From JAADHY01 sp964428935 (GTDB lineage: Bacteria > Planctomycetota > Planctomycetia > Planctomycetales > Planctomycetaceae): 14,372 bases of DNA. This document shows, one piece after another, positions 7,369 to 13,199 of this stretch. The stretch is from the NCBI GenBank assembly GCA_964428935.1, contig CAYSAG010000117.1:1-14372 (forward strand), given 5' to 3'. Each line of letters starts with the position of its first letter. The first letter of the stretch is position 1. A model generated the notes under the pieces. The model was not told where the DNA came from. It saw only the letters and a list, made by a program, of their open reading frames with translations, and did no database searches. The translations under genes and the position numbers were made by a program.

Positions 7369-9573
7369 CTAGCGTGGCTGTTGTTGCATCAGACGACGGT
7401 ACCGGGCCAAGGCCATCAGCGGGAAGTAGGTGCGGTACAGGTGGTACTTCAGGTAGAAGACCTTGGGGAACCCCGTGCCGGTGAAAAAGTCTTCCTTCCA
7501 GGTGCCGTCTGGCTGTTGCGTGTCGAGCAAGTAGCGGACGCCCCGCTCGACCGCCTCCGACCGCACTTCGCCGGCGGCCATCAATCCCATGAGAGCCCAC
7601 GCGGTTTGCGAGGCGGTCACCGGTCCGCGGCCGCGCAGGGAAGGGTCGTCGTAGCTGGCTGGGCTCTCGCCCCAACCGCCGCACGGCTGCTGGTGGTCCT
7701 TCAGCCACTGAGCGGCGGCGCGAATGCGTCGGTCGGTGGGAGGAACGCCGACGGCCGTCAGGCCCACCAGCGTCTGCCACGTTCCGTAAATGTAGTTGAC
7801 GCCCCAGCGTCCGTACCAACAGTGGTCCGGCTCCTGGCGAGCCCACAGGAACTCGACGCCCGACTCCACCGCCGGGTGGTCGTTGGGCAGCCCGAGCAGC
7901 GACAGCATTTCCAGCACGCGAGCGGTAATGTCGCAGCAGCTGGGGTCGATCATGGCGTTGTGGTCGGCGAACGGCACGCGGGTGAAAATTTCGCGGTTGT
8001 TGTCTTTGTCGAACGCCGCCCAGCCGCCGTCGCTGTTTTGCATGGCCAGCACCCAGCGAGCGCCTCGTCGAATGGCGCTCAACACCGGCCGAATTCGTTC
8101 GACCGTCCAGTAAGCCTCGTCGGCCGAACGGGTTCGTCCGGCCAGGACGGCGGTCGCGTCGCGGTCCGACTCGTGCGGGCTCCACTCGTCCACCAAGAAA
8201 TCAGCCGACCAGTTCTTGAGCGGCAAGCTTCGGCGCAGAGCCATGAGGACCATGGCCGTGTCGTCGACGTCCGGGTAGAACACGTTGTTGAACTCGAAGT
8301 ACCACCCGGACGGCTCGTGTCCGCGATTCCGGACCGCCCAGTCGCCCGGTTGCCGGACCTCCTTCTCCAGCAGCCACTTCACGGCCCGACGGACGGCCAA
8401 GTGCTCCGGCGGCACGTCGGCCTCCCGCAGCGCAATGAGAGCAATGGCCGTGTCCCACACCGGCGACTTGCACGGCTCCAGCCGGTCCGTGTCCCCTTCC
8501 GAAATGGTCAGCTTCTCCAATTCGTGCATTTGCCGCCGGAAGGGCTCGGAGTCTTGGTCGTAGCCCAGGCAGACCAGGGCAATGACGCTCCAAACAATGG
8601 GCGGAAAAATGGCCCCCAAGCCGTCGCTGCCCTCGAACCGCTCGAACATCCATTCCGCAGCCCGCCGCACCGCTCGACGCCGCAGCGGTCGAATGTGCCA
8701 CCGGTCCAGCCATTTCAGGACGACGTCGACGGCGCGGAAGAAGCGTCCCCAGTCGATGAGCGTGCGAGTGGTCAGTTGGTCGAGGTGTCGGGCCGGCTCC
8801 ATGGTCATGGGCAGCTCTTCGGGACTGCGCAGAAACAGCTCGCGAATGTTCTGCGACTCCGGCACGCGAACCGAAGGACGGAGAGCCCAGAGGAGGCTGA
8901 GCGGCACAATGATTGTGCGGGACCACGAAGACATTTCGTAGATGTTCAGCGGGGCCCACCACGGAATCAGCGTCAGCTCGGGCGGCACGGCCGGGCACTT
9001 CTCGTACGAAAGCACTCCCAGCAGCGCCAGGTAGTACCGGGTGAAACTGTTGACAGCCTCGGCCCCGCCAGCTCGGCGAATGGCCTGACGAGCCCGCACC
9101 ATGTGCTCGGCGTCCGGTGAGTGTCCCAACAGCTTCAACGCAAAGTAGGCCTTCACCGACGCGCTGATTTCCAACGGACCGCCCGGGTACAAAGACCAGC
9201 CGCCGTCGGGCAACTGTTTGGTCAAAATGTAGTTGGCGGCGCGTCGGGCTTTTTCGTAGTAGGGGCTGTCGGGGGCGAGCAGCGGCGAGCTCTTGGGGCG
9301 GTCTTTGCGGCAGCCGTCCAGAAACGCCAGCAGCAAAATGTACTCCGACTCCAGAATCGTGTCGCCCTCCAGTTCGCCGACCCAGTAGCCGTCCGGGTGC
9401 TGAGTCGACAGCAAGTAGTCGACCGTCCGCTGAATGGCGACGTCGACGGCTTGGCGGTGTTCGCGGCCCAGTGTCTGCCAGGCAGACGGCTGCGCAAACC
9501 GCGGCCCGGAACCGACGTCGGTGTGTGGAGCGTCAAAGCGAATCCGTCGCGAGTGGAGCCACCCAGAACTCAT
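7369..9573 (-). CDS. shc: Squalene-hopene cyclase
   Basis: This enzyme cyclises squalene to hopene/hopanol at the membrane, the committed step of hopanoid synthesis. From the ATG at 9573 it has 734 residues, a little above the usual 630-720. The catalytic DXDD acid motif is present as FYPDVDDTAM (Asp435-Asp438 in this numbering). QW-type repeats are visible as QHPDGYW, KQLPDGGW, QNSDGGW, QQPCGGW and QQPDGTW. Other family blocks are FGRWGVNY-like YGRWGVNYIYGTW, ASQTAWALMGL and the C-terminal TGTGFPKVFYLKYHLYR. AAAGGT (9581-9586) lies seven bases before the ATG. An in-frame GTG at 9702 would add 43 Arg/Ser-rich residues and has no good ribosome site, so it was not used. About 35 extra residues follow the DXDD block. 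No other hopanoid gene is in the window. The stop is TAG, 138 bp before the symporter ATG. Confidence 0.95.
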   Translation of the reverse strand: MSSGWLHSRRIRFDAPHTDVGSGPRFAQPSAWQTLGREHRQAVDVAIQRTVDYLLSTQHPDGYWVGELEGDTILESEYILLLAFLDGCRKDRPKSSPLLAPDSPYYEKARRAANYILTKQLPDGGWSLYPGGPLEISASVKAYFALKLLGHSPDAEHMVRARQAIRRAGGAEAVNSFTRYYLALLGVLSYEKCPAVPPELTLIPWWAPLNIYEMSSWSRTIIVPLSLLWALRPSVRVPESQNIRELFLRSPEELPMTMEPARHLDQLTTRTLIDWGRFFRAVDVVLKWLDRWHIRPLRRRAVRRAAEWMFERFEGSDGLGAIFPPIVWSVIALVCLGYDQDSEPFRRQMHELEKLTISEGDTDRLEPCKSPVWDTAIALIALREADVPPEHLAVRRAVKWLLEKEVRQPGDWAVRNRGHEPSGWYFEFNNVFYPDVDDTAMVLMALRRSLPLKNWSADFLVDEWSPHESDRDATAVLAGRTRSADEAYWTVERIRPVLSAIRRGARWVLAMQNSDGGWAAFDKDNNREIFTRVPFADHNAMIDPSCCDITARVLEMLSLLGLPNDHPAVESGVEFLWARQEPDHCWYGRWGVNYIYGTWQTLVGLTAVGVPPTDRRIRAAAQWLKDHQQPCGGWGESPASYDDPSLRGRGPVTASQTAWALMGLMAAGEVRSEAVERGVRYLLDTQQPDGTWKEDFFTGTGFPKVFYLKYHLYRTYFPLMALARYRRLMQQQPR

Positions 9574-9580
9574 TTCGGGC

Positions 9581-9587
9581 ACCTTTC
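9581..9587 (-). promoter_or_regulatory. Ribosome binding site fixing the shc start
   Basis: On the minus strand this reads GAAAGGT, seven bases before the ATG at 9573. It supports this ATG over the in-frame GTG at 9702. Confidence 0.55.
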
Positions 9588-10023
9588 GTTTCAAGAGCCG
9601 GCCAAGCACGCCCCTGGCGCGGGAAGTGCGACACGAAGTCCGGACGTCCGCTCGGGCGTCCGGGGAGGCGAGAGTCTCCGTCGACGCGTCGGAGCCGTTC
9701 ACGGCACTTCGACCGGCTGGCCGACGCGCCTCCGTTCTCGCCCGGCCTTTCAGGCTCGTGTCTTTCGGTCGCGCACCTGGTTAGACCGCTGGCGCACACA
9801 GACCCGGTGCGGCAGAACCAGAAGTCCGAGTGGGCAAGAAGCGTTCCTCCCGTTCCCGCTTCCCGCCAGCCGGACGGCCCGGTTGTCGAGCCGGAGACGT
9901 CGTCCGCTCCAGGCCGACCGACCCAGGCCACCTCACAAACAGCCACTTCGAGGGGGCCGAACCCCTCTTCAGAACGGTTTCGAACCGGCCGGCCCGCAAC
10001 CGGACCAGGCTGAAGAAGGCAAG

Positions 10024-10047
10024 GCCAAACGGAACGAAACGTTTGGC
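10024..10047 (-). terminator. Perfect 8-bp hairpin: bioB terminator or shc leader element
   Basis: GCCAAACG (10024-10031) pairs with CGTTTGGC (10040-10047) around an 8-nt loop. It lies 88 bp past the bioB stop. On the minus strand the sequence after the stem is CTTGCCTTCTTC, moderately U-rich in RNA, which favours a terminator. It would also sit at the very 5' end of a transcript from the promoter-like pair at 10060-10088, so a leader structure is possible instead. Confidence 0.35.
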
Positions 10048-10059
10048 TGTCACAAGTGG

Positions 10060-10088
10060 ATCGTACGCGCCGAACCGACCGCCTGCAA
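10060..10088 (-). promoter_or_regulatory. Candidate sigma70-like promoter for shc
   Basis: On the minus strand TTGCAG (10083-10088) is followed after exactly 17 bp by TACGAT (10060-10065). The -35 keeps TTG and the -10 keeps TA...T. It would give shc an untranslated leader of about 480 nt, which is long, so the main promoter may lie nearer the gene. Confidence 0.28.
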
Positions 10089-10134
10089 GCTCAACCCGAC
10101 CGTCGGCGTCTTGTTCAACCGCGTGTGTGAGCGG

Positions 10135-11274
10135 TCAGGACGGCGGTGTGTCTGCGGCCAGTTGTCGCACCGCCTGCCGCAGCTCGGCGGCCCCGAAGTA
10201 CGTCTCGCCACCCTCCACCGTCACCTCGAAACCCAAGTCCTCCAGCATTTGGAAGTCGTCGCCAGCCGGCTGTCCTTTCGTCGTCAAGTAGTCGCTGACG
10301 AAAATCGAGTTGGCCGGGTAGAGGCCCAGCGGCTGCAGCCACCGCAGGTTGACCTCGCGTCCGCCGGCAATCCGAATCTCAGTTTGGGGGTGAACGAAGC
10401 GGAACAGACACAGCACTTTGAGGCAGTAGCGCGGGTTGAGCGTCCGGACGTCCTGCAGCCGCGTGCCGGGAATGGGGTGCAAGAAGTTGACCGGAATCGA
10501 CTCGGGGCGGAACGGCAGCAGCTCCAACGCCGAGTCGACCACGTCTTCCTTCTGTTCGCCCATGCCCACAATGACCCCGCAACACAGCTCCAGTCCGGCC
10601 TGCCGAGCCACTTGCAGCGTGCGGACCCGTTCGTCGTACGAGTGGGTGGTGCAAATCGTTTCGTAGAAGCGGCGGCTGGTGTTCAGGTTGTGGTTGATTC
10701 GGTCGACGCCCGCAGCCTTCAGACGGCGGGCCTGCTGCTCGGTGAGCAGTCCCAGCGAGCAGCACACGTGCAGACCCAACTCTTGCTTGATTCGACGAAC
10801 GGCCGCCGCCACCCGCTCCACTTCCCGCTCCGTCGGACCGCGGCCGCTGGAAACAATGCAGTAGGTTCGAGCCTTGTTCGCAGCGGCTTGCCGAGCACCG
10901 GCCAACAGCTCCTCTTCCGACACCAGCGGGTACTTTGGAATGGGGGCCTGCGAGTCGACGGCTTGCGAACAGTAGCCGCAGTCTTCCGAACAGAGGCCGC
11001 TCTTGGCATTCCGCAAGAAGTAAAGCTGGACTCGGTTGCCGAAGTGCCGACGCCGCACCCGGTACGCCGCAGCCAGAAGGTCCAGCAACTGTTCGTCGGG
11101 GCACTCGAGCACCCGCAGTCCCTCGGAGCGACTAATCCTTTGGCCGTCCAAAGCCCGCTCGGCCAAGCGGTCCCACTCCGTTCCGCCAGCGGGTCTTTCT
11201 CCCGCGTCAACGGCCCGGTCGAACGCTTCGACACCGCCACGACAGACGGCGTCTCGACCCGACGCACTTTCCAT
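10135..11274 (-). CDS. bioB: Biotin synthase BioB (radical SAM)
   Basis: BioB inserts sulfur into dethiobiotin in the last step of biotin synthesis. The product has 379 residues, about 30-50 more than usual, with the excess in the N-terminal 45 residues. The radical-SAM motif is C95-SED-C99-GY-C102-SQ. Cysteines placed like the [2Fe-2S] ligands of E. coli BioB are C139 (TYCIVSSGRGP), C171 (HVCCSLG) and C231 (ELCCGVIVGMGE), and the matching arginine is R306 in AGGREVNL. DRINHNLNTS and ANSIFVSDYLTTKGQ are family blocks. The full set of cluster ligands suggests an active enzyme. The ATG at 11274 has GGGAG eight bases upstream. The reading frame stays open far upstream, but that stretch lacks similarity and overlaps the divergent cupin gene, so it was excluded. 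No other biotin gene lies nearby. Confidence 0.95.
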   Translation of the reverse strand: MESASGRDAVCRGGVEAFDRAVDAGERPAGGTEWDRLAERALDGQRISRSEGLRVLECPDEQLLDLLAAAYRVRRRHFGNRVQLYFLRNAKSGLCSEDCGYCSQAVDSQAPIPKYPLVSEEELLAGARQAAANKARTYCIVSSGRGPTEREVERVAAAVRRIKQELGLHVCCSLGLLTEQQARRLKAAGVDRINHNLNTSRRFYETICTTHSYDERVRTLQVARQAGLELCCGVIVGMGEQKEDVVDSALELLPFRPESIPVNFLHPIPGTRLQDVRTLNPRYCLKVLCLFRFVHPQTEIRIAGGREVNLRWLQPLGLYPANSIFVSDYLTTKGQPAGDDFQMLEDLGFEVTVEGGETYFGAAELRQAVRQLAADTPPS

Positions 11275-11282
11275 GAAAAGGG

Positions 11283-11287
11283 CTCCC
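11283..11287 (-). promoter_or_regulatory. Ribosome binding site deciding the bioB start
   Basis: GGGAG on the minus strand, eight bases before the ATG at 11274. It supports this ATG against the much longer open frame that continues upstream. Confidence 0.55.
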
Positions 11288-11471
11288 GTTGCTTTCGAGC
11301 AGACCAGTTTTGAGGGCGTCCGGCGGTGCGAGCCTCCCGCGCTGCCGCAGCCGGCTCGGACCCGACCAAGCTGGAGACGACGGAACGTGTCGCCCCGGCC
11401 GCGGCGAACGAAGACGGCGCGCTGGTCGCACGACCGGCCGCCGCGGCCAGCCGGGACCGGACGAGAGCAGC

Positions 11472-11499
11472 ATTGTAGTGCAAGGCGGCCAAGTGAGAA
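11472..11499 (-). promoter_or_regulatory. Candidate promoter for bioB
   Basis: On the minus strand TACAAT (11472-11477) is preceded, 16 bp upstream, by TTCTCA (11494-11499), which matches four of six -35 bases. The -10 matches five of six. It would give a bioB leader of roughly 190 nt. No inverted repeat typical of a biotin repressor site was recognised around it. Confidence 0.4.
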
Positions 11500-11770
11500 C
11501 CGTCGCGCGGGCGAGCCGGTCTCAGGTCCGACCGACCGCGGACGGCCGGACGGACCGCAGTTGACCCGCTCCGCCGGACTGGCCGGCCGCGAGCCGTTGT
11601 GGTAAACGTCGACGGGCTGGGCCGTCACCGGCGGACGTTGTGGCGTGCTGCGGCGTGTCTTGCACCGGCTGCGGACAAGGGCGGCGAGCGCGCACGGGCC
11701 GTCGAGCGTCGAGCCGCTCGCTTTCGGCCCGGCGTCGAACCCCTTTCTGCGAAGCGGCAACGCGTCGAGA

Positions 11771-11777
11771 AAAGGAG
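11771..11777 (+). promoter_or_regulatory. Ribosome binding site fixing the cupin start
   Basis: AAAGGAG lies seven bases before the ATG at 11785. It rules out the upstream in-frame GTG at 11599, which would add 62 residues of random composition. Confidence 0.75.
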
Positions 11778-11784
11778 CCCGAGA

Positions 11785-12114
11785 ATGTCTGAGTACTTCG
11801 TCAGCCGAAGGGAATGCTCGCGGTTCACGCCTTTCGACGGCGTGACCATGCACACCATGACCGCTCAAAGCATGACCTTGAGTTTGGTGGAAATGGAGCC
11901 GGGGGCGGTCATTGAAGAGCACTCGCACCCGCACGAGCAAATTGGCATGCTGCTGGAGGGAGAGGCGCGGTTCCGCATTGGCGACCAGGAACGGGTGCTG
12001 CGAGCGGGCGACATGTACCGCATTCCGGGTGGGGTTCCGCACCGGGTTGCCGCGTTGGACGCGGGGGCCAAAGCGCTGGACACCTTCCACCCGGTTCGAG
12101 AGGACTACCGCTGA
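11785..12114 (+). CDS. Small cupin, KdgF-like (uronate metabolism)
   Basis: The 109-residue product is a single cupin_2 barrel. Motif 1 is EEHSHPHEQIGMLLEGE (44-60) and motif 2 is GDMYRIPGGVPH (75-86), giving metal ligands H46, H48, Q52 and H86. The C-terminus DTFHPVREDYR has the D-x-F-x-x-x-R spacing (D99, F101, R105) that I recall for catalytic residues of KdgF. KdgF converts 4,5-unsaturated uronates from pectin or alginate breakdown to the linear keto form. The length matches KdgF (about 110). A strong AAAGGAG fixes the start. It is divergent from bioB and followed by a convergent regulator gene, so it is probably monocistronic. A PL10 pectate lyase-like gene lies upstream in the window, which fits a uronate role, but many planctomycete cupins of this shape are uncharacterised. 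The cupin fold is certain; the KdgF role is likely. Confidence 0.78.
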   Translation: MSEYFVSRRECSRFTPFDGVTMHTMTAQSMTLSLVEMEPGAVIEEHSHPHEQIGMLLEGEARFRIGDQERVLRAGDMYRIPGGVPHRVAALDAGAKALDTFHPVREDYR

Positions 12115-12148
12115 CCTCGTCAGAAGCTGGCCGGGGTTTCGTGCCAGA

Positions 12149-12164
12149 GGCGCGACCGCGCGCC
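12149..12164 (+). terminator. GC hairpin after the cupin gene
   Basis: GGCGCG (12149-12154) pairs with CGCGCC (12159-12164) around an ACCG tetraloop, 34 bp past the cupin stop. There is no U-tract. It is plausible as a terminator mainly by position between convergent genes. Confidence 0.3.
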
Positions 12165-12251
12165 GAACGGAAGCAGTCCAGAAGTTTCAGGGCCAGCTTC
12201 CCGTGGCCGGTTCGTTGCGCGACGAAGGTGGAAGCGAGTGAGCGCGTCCCG

Positions 12252-12268
12252 CCGGCTACAGCAGCCGG
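12252..12268 (-). terminator. Hairpin after the response regulator gene
   Basis: CCGGCT (12252-12257) pairs with AGCCGG (12263-12268) around a 5-nt loop, 30 bp past the stop of the response regulator on the minus strand. No U-tract follows. It may work together with the GC hairpin at 12149-12164 in this convergent gap. Confidence 0.3.
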
Positions 12269-12298
12269 TGTTGAGCCGGCCGGTTCGGGCCCCGGGGG

Positions 12299-12862
12299 TC
12301 ACAGCAGCCAGTTCGGGTCGCTCGACTGGTTCGAGCCCAGAAGGACTGGTTCGGGCAGAGAATCGGAAAGCCCCAGCAGCGCCAGCAACTCGGGCTTGAC
12401 GTCTCGGTCGAGTGCGGTCAATTCGTTTTCGTCGAGGGCCAGGGCGGCGGCGCGGCGAGCTTGCTCCAGTTCAGCCTGTCGGCGCCTTTCCAGGGACTGA
12501 AGGATTCGGCGAGCGAACTGGCGGAAGTCGACGGGCTTCAAAAAAATTTCCTCGACGCCCCGAGCCCTCAGGTCCTCGAACAGCCGTGGCTCGTTCACTC
12601 CGGTCAGCACAAAGACCAGCGGCGGTTCGGGCAGCGAAAGCAGTTCCACGCACAGAGCGTGTCCGTGTCGGCGCGGCATTCGCATGTCCGTCACGACGGC
12701 GTCGTAGCGGTAGAGCTGCAGTTTTTGTTGAGCTTCGAGGCCGTCGCTGGCCGTGTGGCACTCCACACAGACCCGCCGCAGCGCCTCGACCGTCAGCTTC
12801 CGAACCGCTCGGTCGTCGTCCACGACCAGCACTCGGTAGGTTCCTGTCAGACTTTTCGGCAT
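12299..12862 (-). CDS. Single-domain response regulator (CheY-like receiver) with C-terminal tail
   Basis: The 187-residue product begins with a complete receiver domain (about 9-125): acidic pocket D15-D16-D17 in VLVVDDD, phosphoacceptor D59 in VVTDMRMP, T87 in VLTG and K109 in FLKPVD. It should therefore accept phosphate from a histidine kinase. No DNA-binding, GGDEF or other output domain follows. Instead residues 120-146 are highly charged and helix-like (QSLERRRQAELEQARR), probably a short coiled coil, and the last 40 residues are Leu/Ser/Pro-rich and end in SSDPNWLL. It may act by protein-protein contact, as CheY-like regulators do. The ATG lies three bases after GGAGG and five after GGGGG, a somewhat tight spacing. 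No kinase gene is adjacent, so it is an orphan here. It is convergent with the cupin gene. Confidence 0.88.
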   Translation of the reverse strand: MPKSLTGTYRVLVVDDDRAVRKLTVEALRRVCVECHTASDGLEAQQKLQLYRYDAVVTDMRMPRRHGHALCVELLSLPEPPLVFVLTGVNEPRLFEDLRARGVEEIFLKPVDFRQFARRILQSLERRRQAELEQARRAAALALDENELTALDRDVKPELLALLGLSDSLPEPVLLGSNQSSDPNWLL

Positions 12863-13199
12863 GCCCCTCCCCCAAAAAGTCTCTGAGGACGACGGCTGGA
12901 GTTCGTCGGCGACGAATCACCGCGGCGGCCGGCCGCACGGGACCGACCGCCGGCCAGTCAAGTCTAGGTCACCCAGACCGGTCGGCCGGGACGCCGCCGG
13001 TCCCAGTTGGCGGACGCAAACGCGGCGGCGCAAAACGCAAGCCGGTTGTGCGGGTCGTGACGCTTGGACCACCACCCGCTCAACCGGCTCGCCGCAGCCG
13101 CCTTCACCCGGTTCGTCTGTGGGCGGCCTCCGGGAAAGCTTTCCGGCAGCGAGTCGCTCGCCCCGTCTGAAGAGCGCGACCAACGTCGCCGCAAACGGG
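12863..13199. other. Intergenic region upstream of the response regulator
   Basis: This 337-bp gap separates two minus-strand genes. It holds a 12-bp perfect palindrome GGAAAGCTTTCC (13133-13144), 56 bp past the stop of the right-hand gene, and many short GC-rich inverted repeats such as ACCGGTCGGCCGG near 12977. A possible -10 (TAGACT on the minus strand, near 12960) has no matching -35. Nothing coding was recognised. Confidence 0.45.

Larger units (their letters stand above)
9574..10134. other. 561-bp gap between bioB and shc
   Basis: Both flanking genes are on the minus strand, so this region should hold the bioB 3' end and the shc control region. I see an 8-bp perfect hairpin (10024-10047), a promoter-like pair just to its right (10060-10088), and a small stem CGGTT-TCG-AACCG near 9977-9989. 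The rest is GC-rich with no recognisable coding or RNA signal. The first 129 bp next to shc are open in frame with it, but look non-coding. Confidence 0.5.
11275..11784. other. Divergent control region between bioB and the cupin gene
   Basis: This 510-bp gap separates two divergent genes. A TACAAT box on the minus strand (11472-11477) is the best promoter element, probably for bioB. On the plus strand the only firm signal is the cupin ribosome site at 11771-11777; a weak TGTGGTAAAC at 11598-11607 could be an extended -10 but has no good -35. Open frames run through the region on both strands but have random Arg/Ala/Pro-rich composition. Confidence 0.5.

Noticed and set aside
7381..9120. A 579-codon plus-strand open frame inside shc
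   Set aside because: It is fully antisense to a gene with a DXDD motif and QW repeats, so it is a shadow frame.
9975..9990. GGTTTCGAACCGG resembling a tRNA T-arm
   Set aside because: No acceptor, D-arm or anticodon stem could be built from the surrounding 80 bases; it is a short palindromic stretch.
7948..10062. Near absence of GATC as evidence for a restriction or Dam-like system
   Set aside because: GAT and ATC are each already rare, and their low counts predict only a few GATC sites. The two seen need no extra avoidance.
9121..11313. A 730-codon plus-strand open frame over shc, the gap and bioB
   Set aside because: It crosses two well-identified genes and the non-coding gap in antisense. 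Its translation shows no domain and is explained by GC-rich codon use.
11275..12090. Upstream extension of the bioB reading frame by 272 codons
   Set aside because: The extra residues have no similarity to BioB, overlap the cupin gene antisense, and the ATG at 11274 has its own ribosome site.
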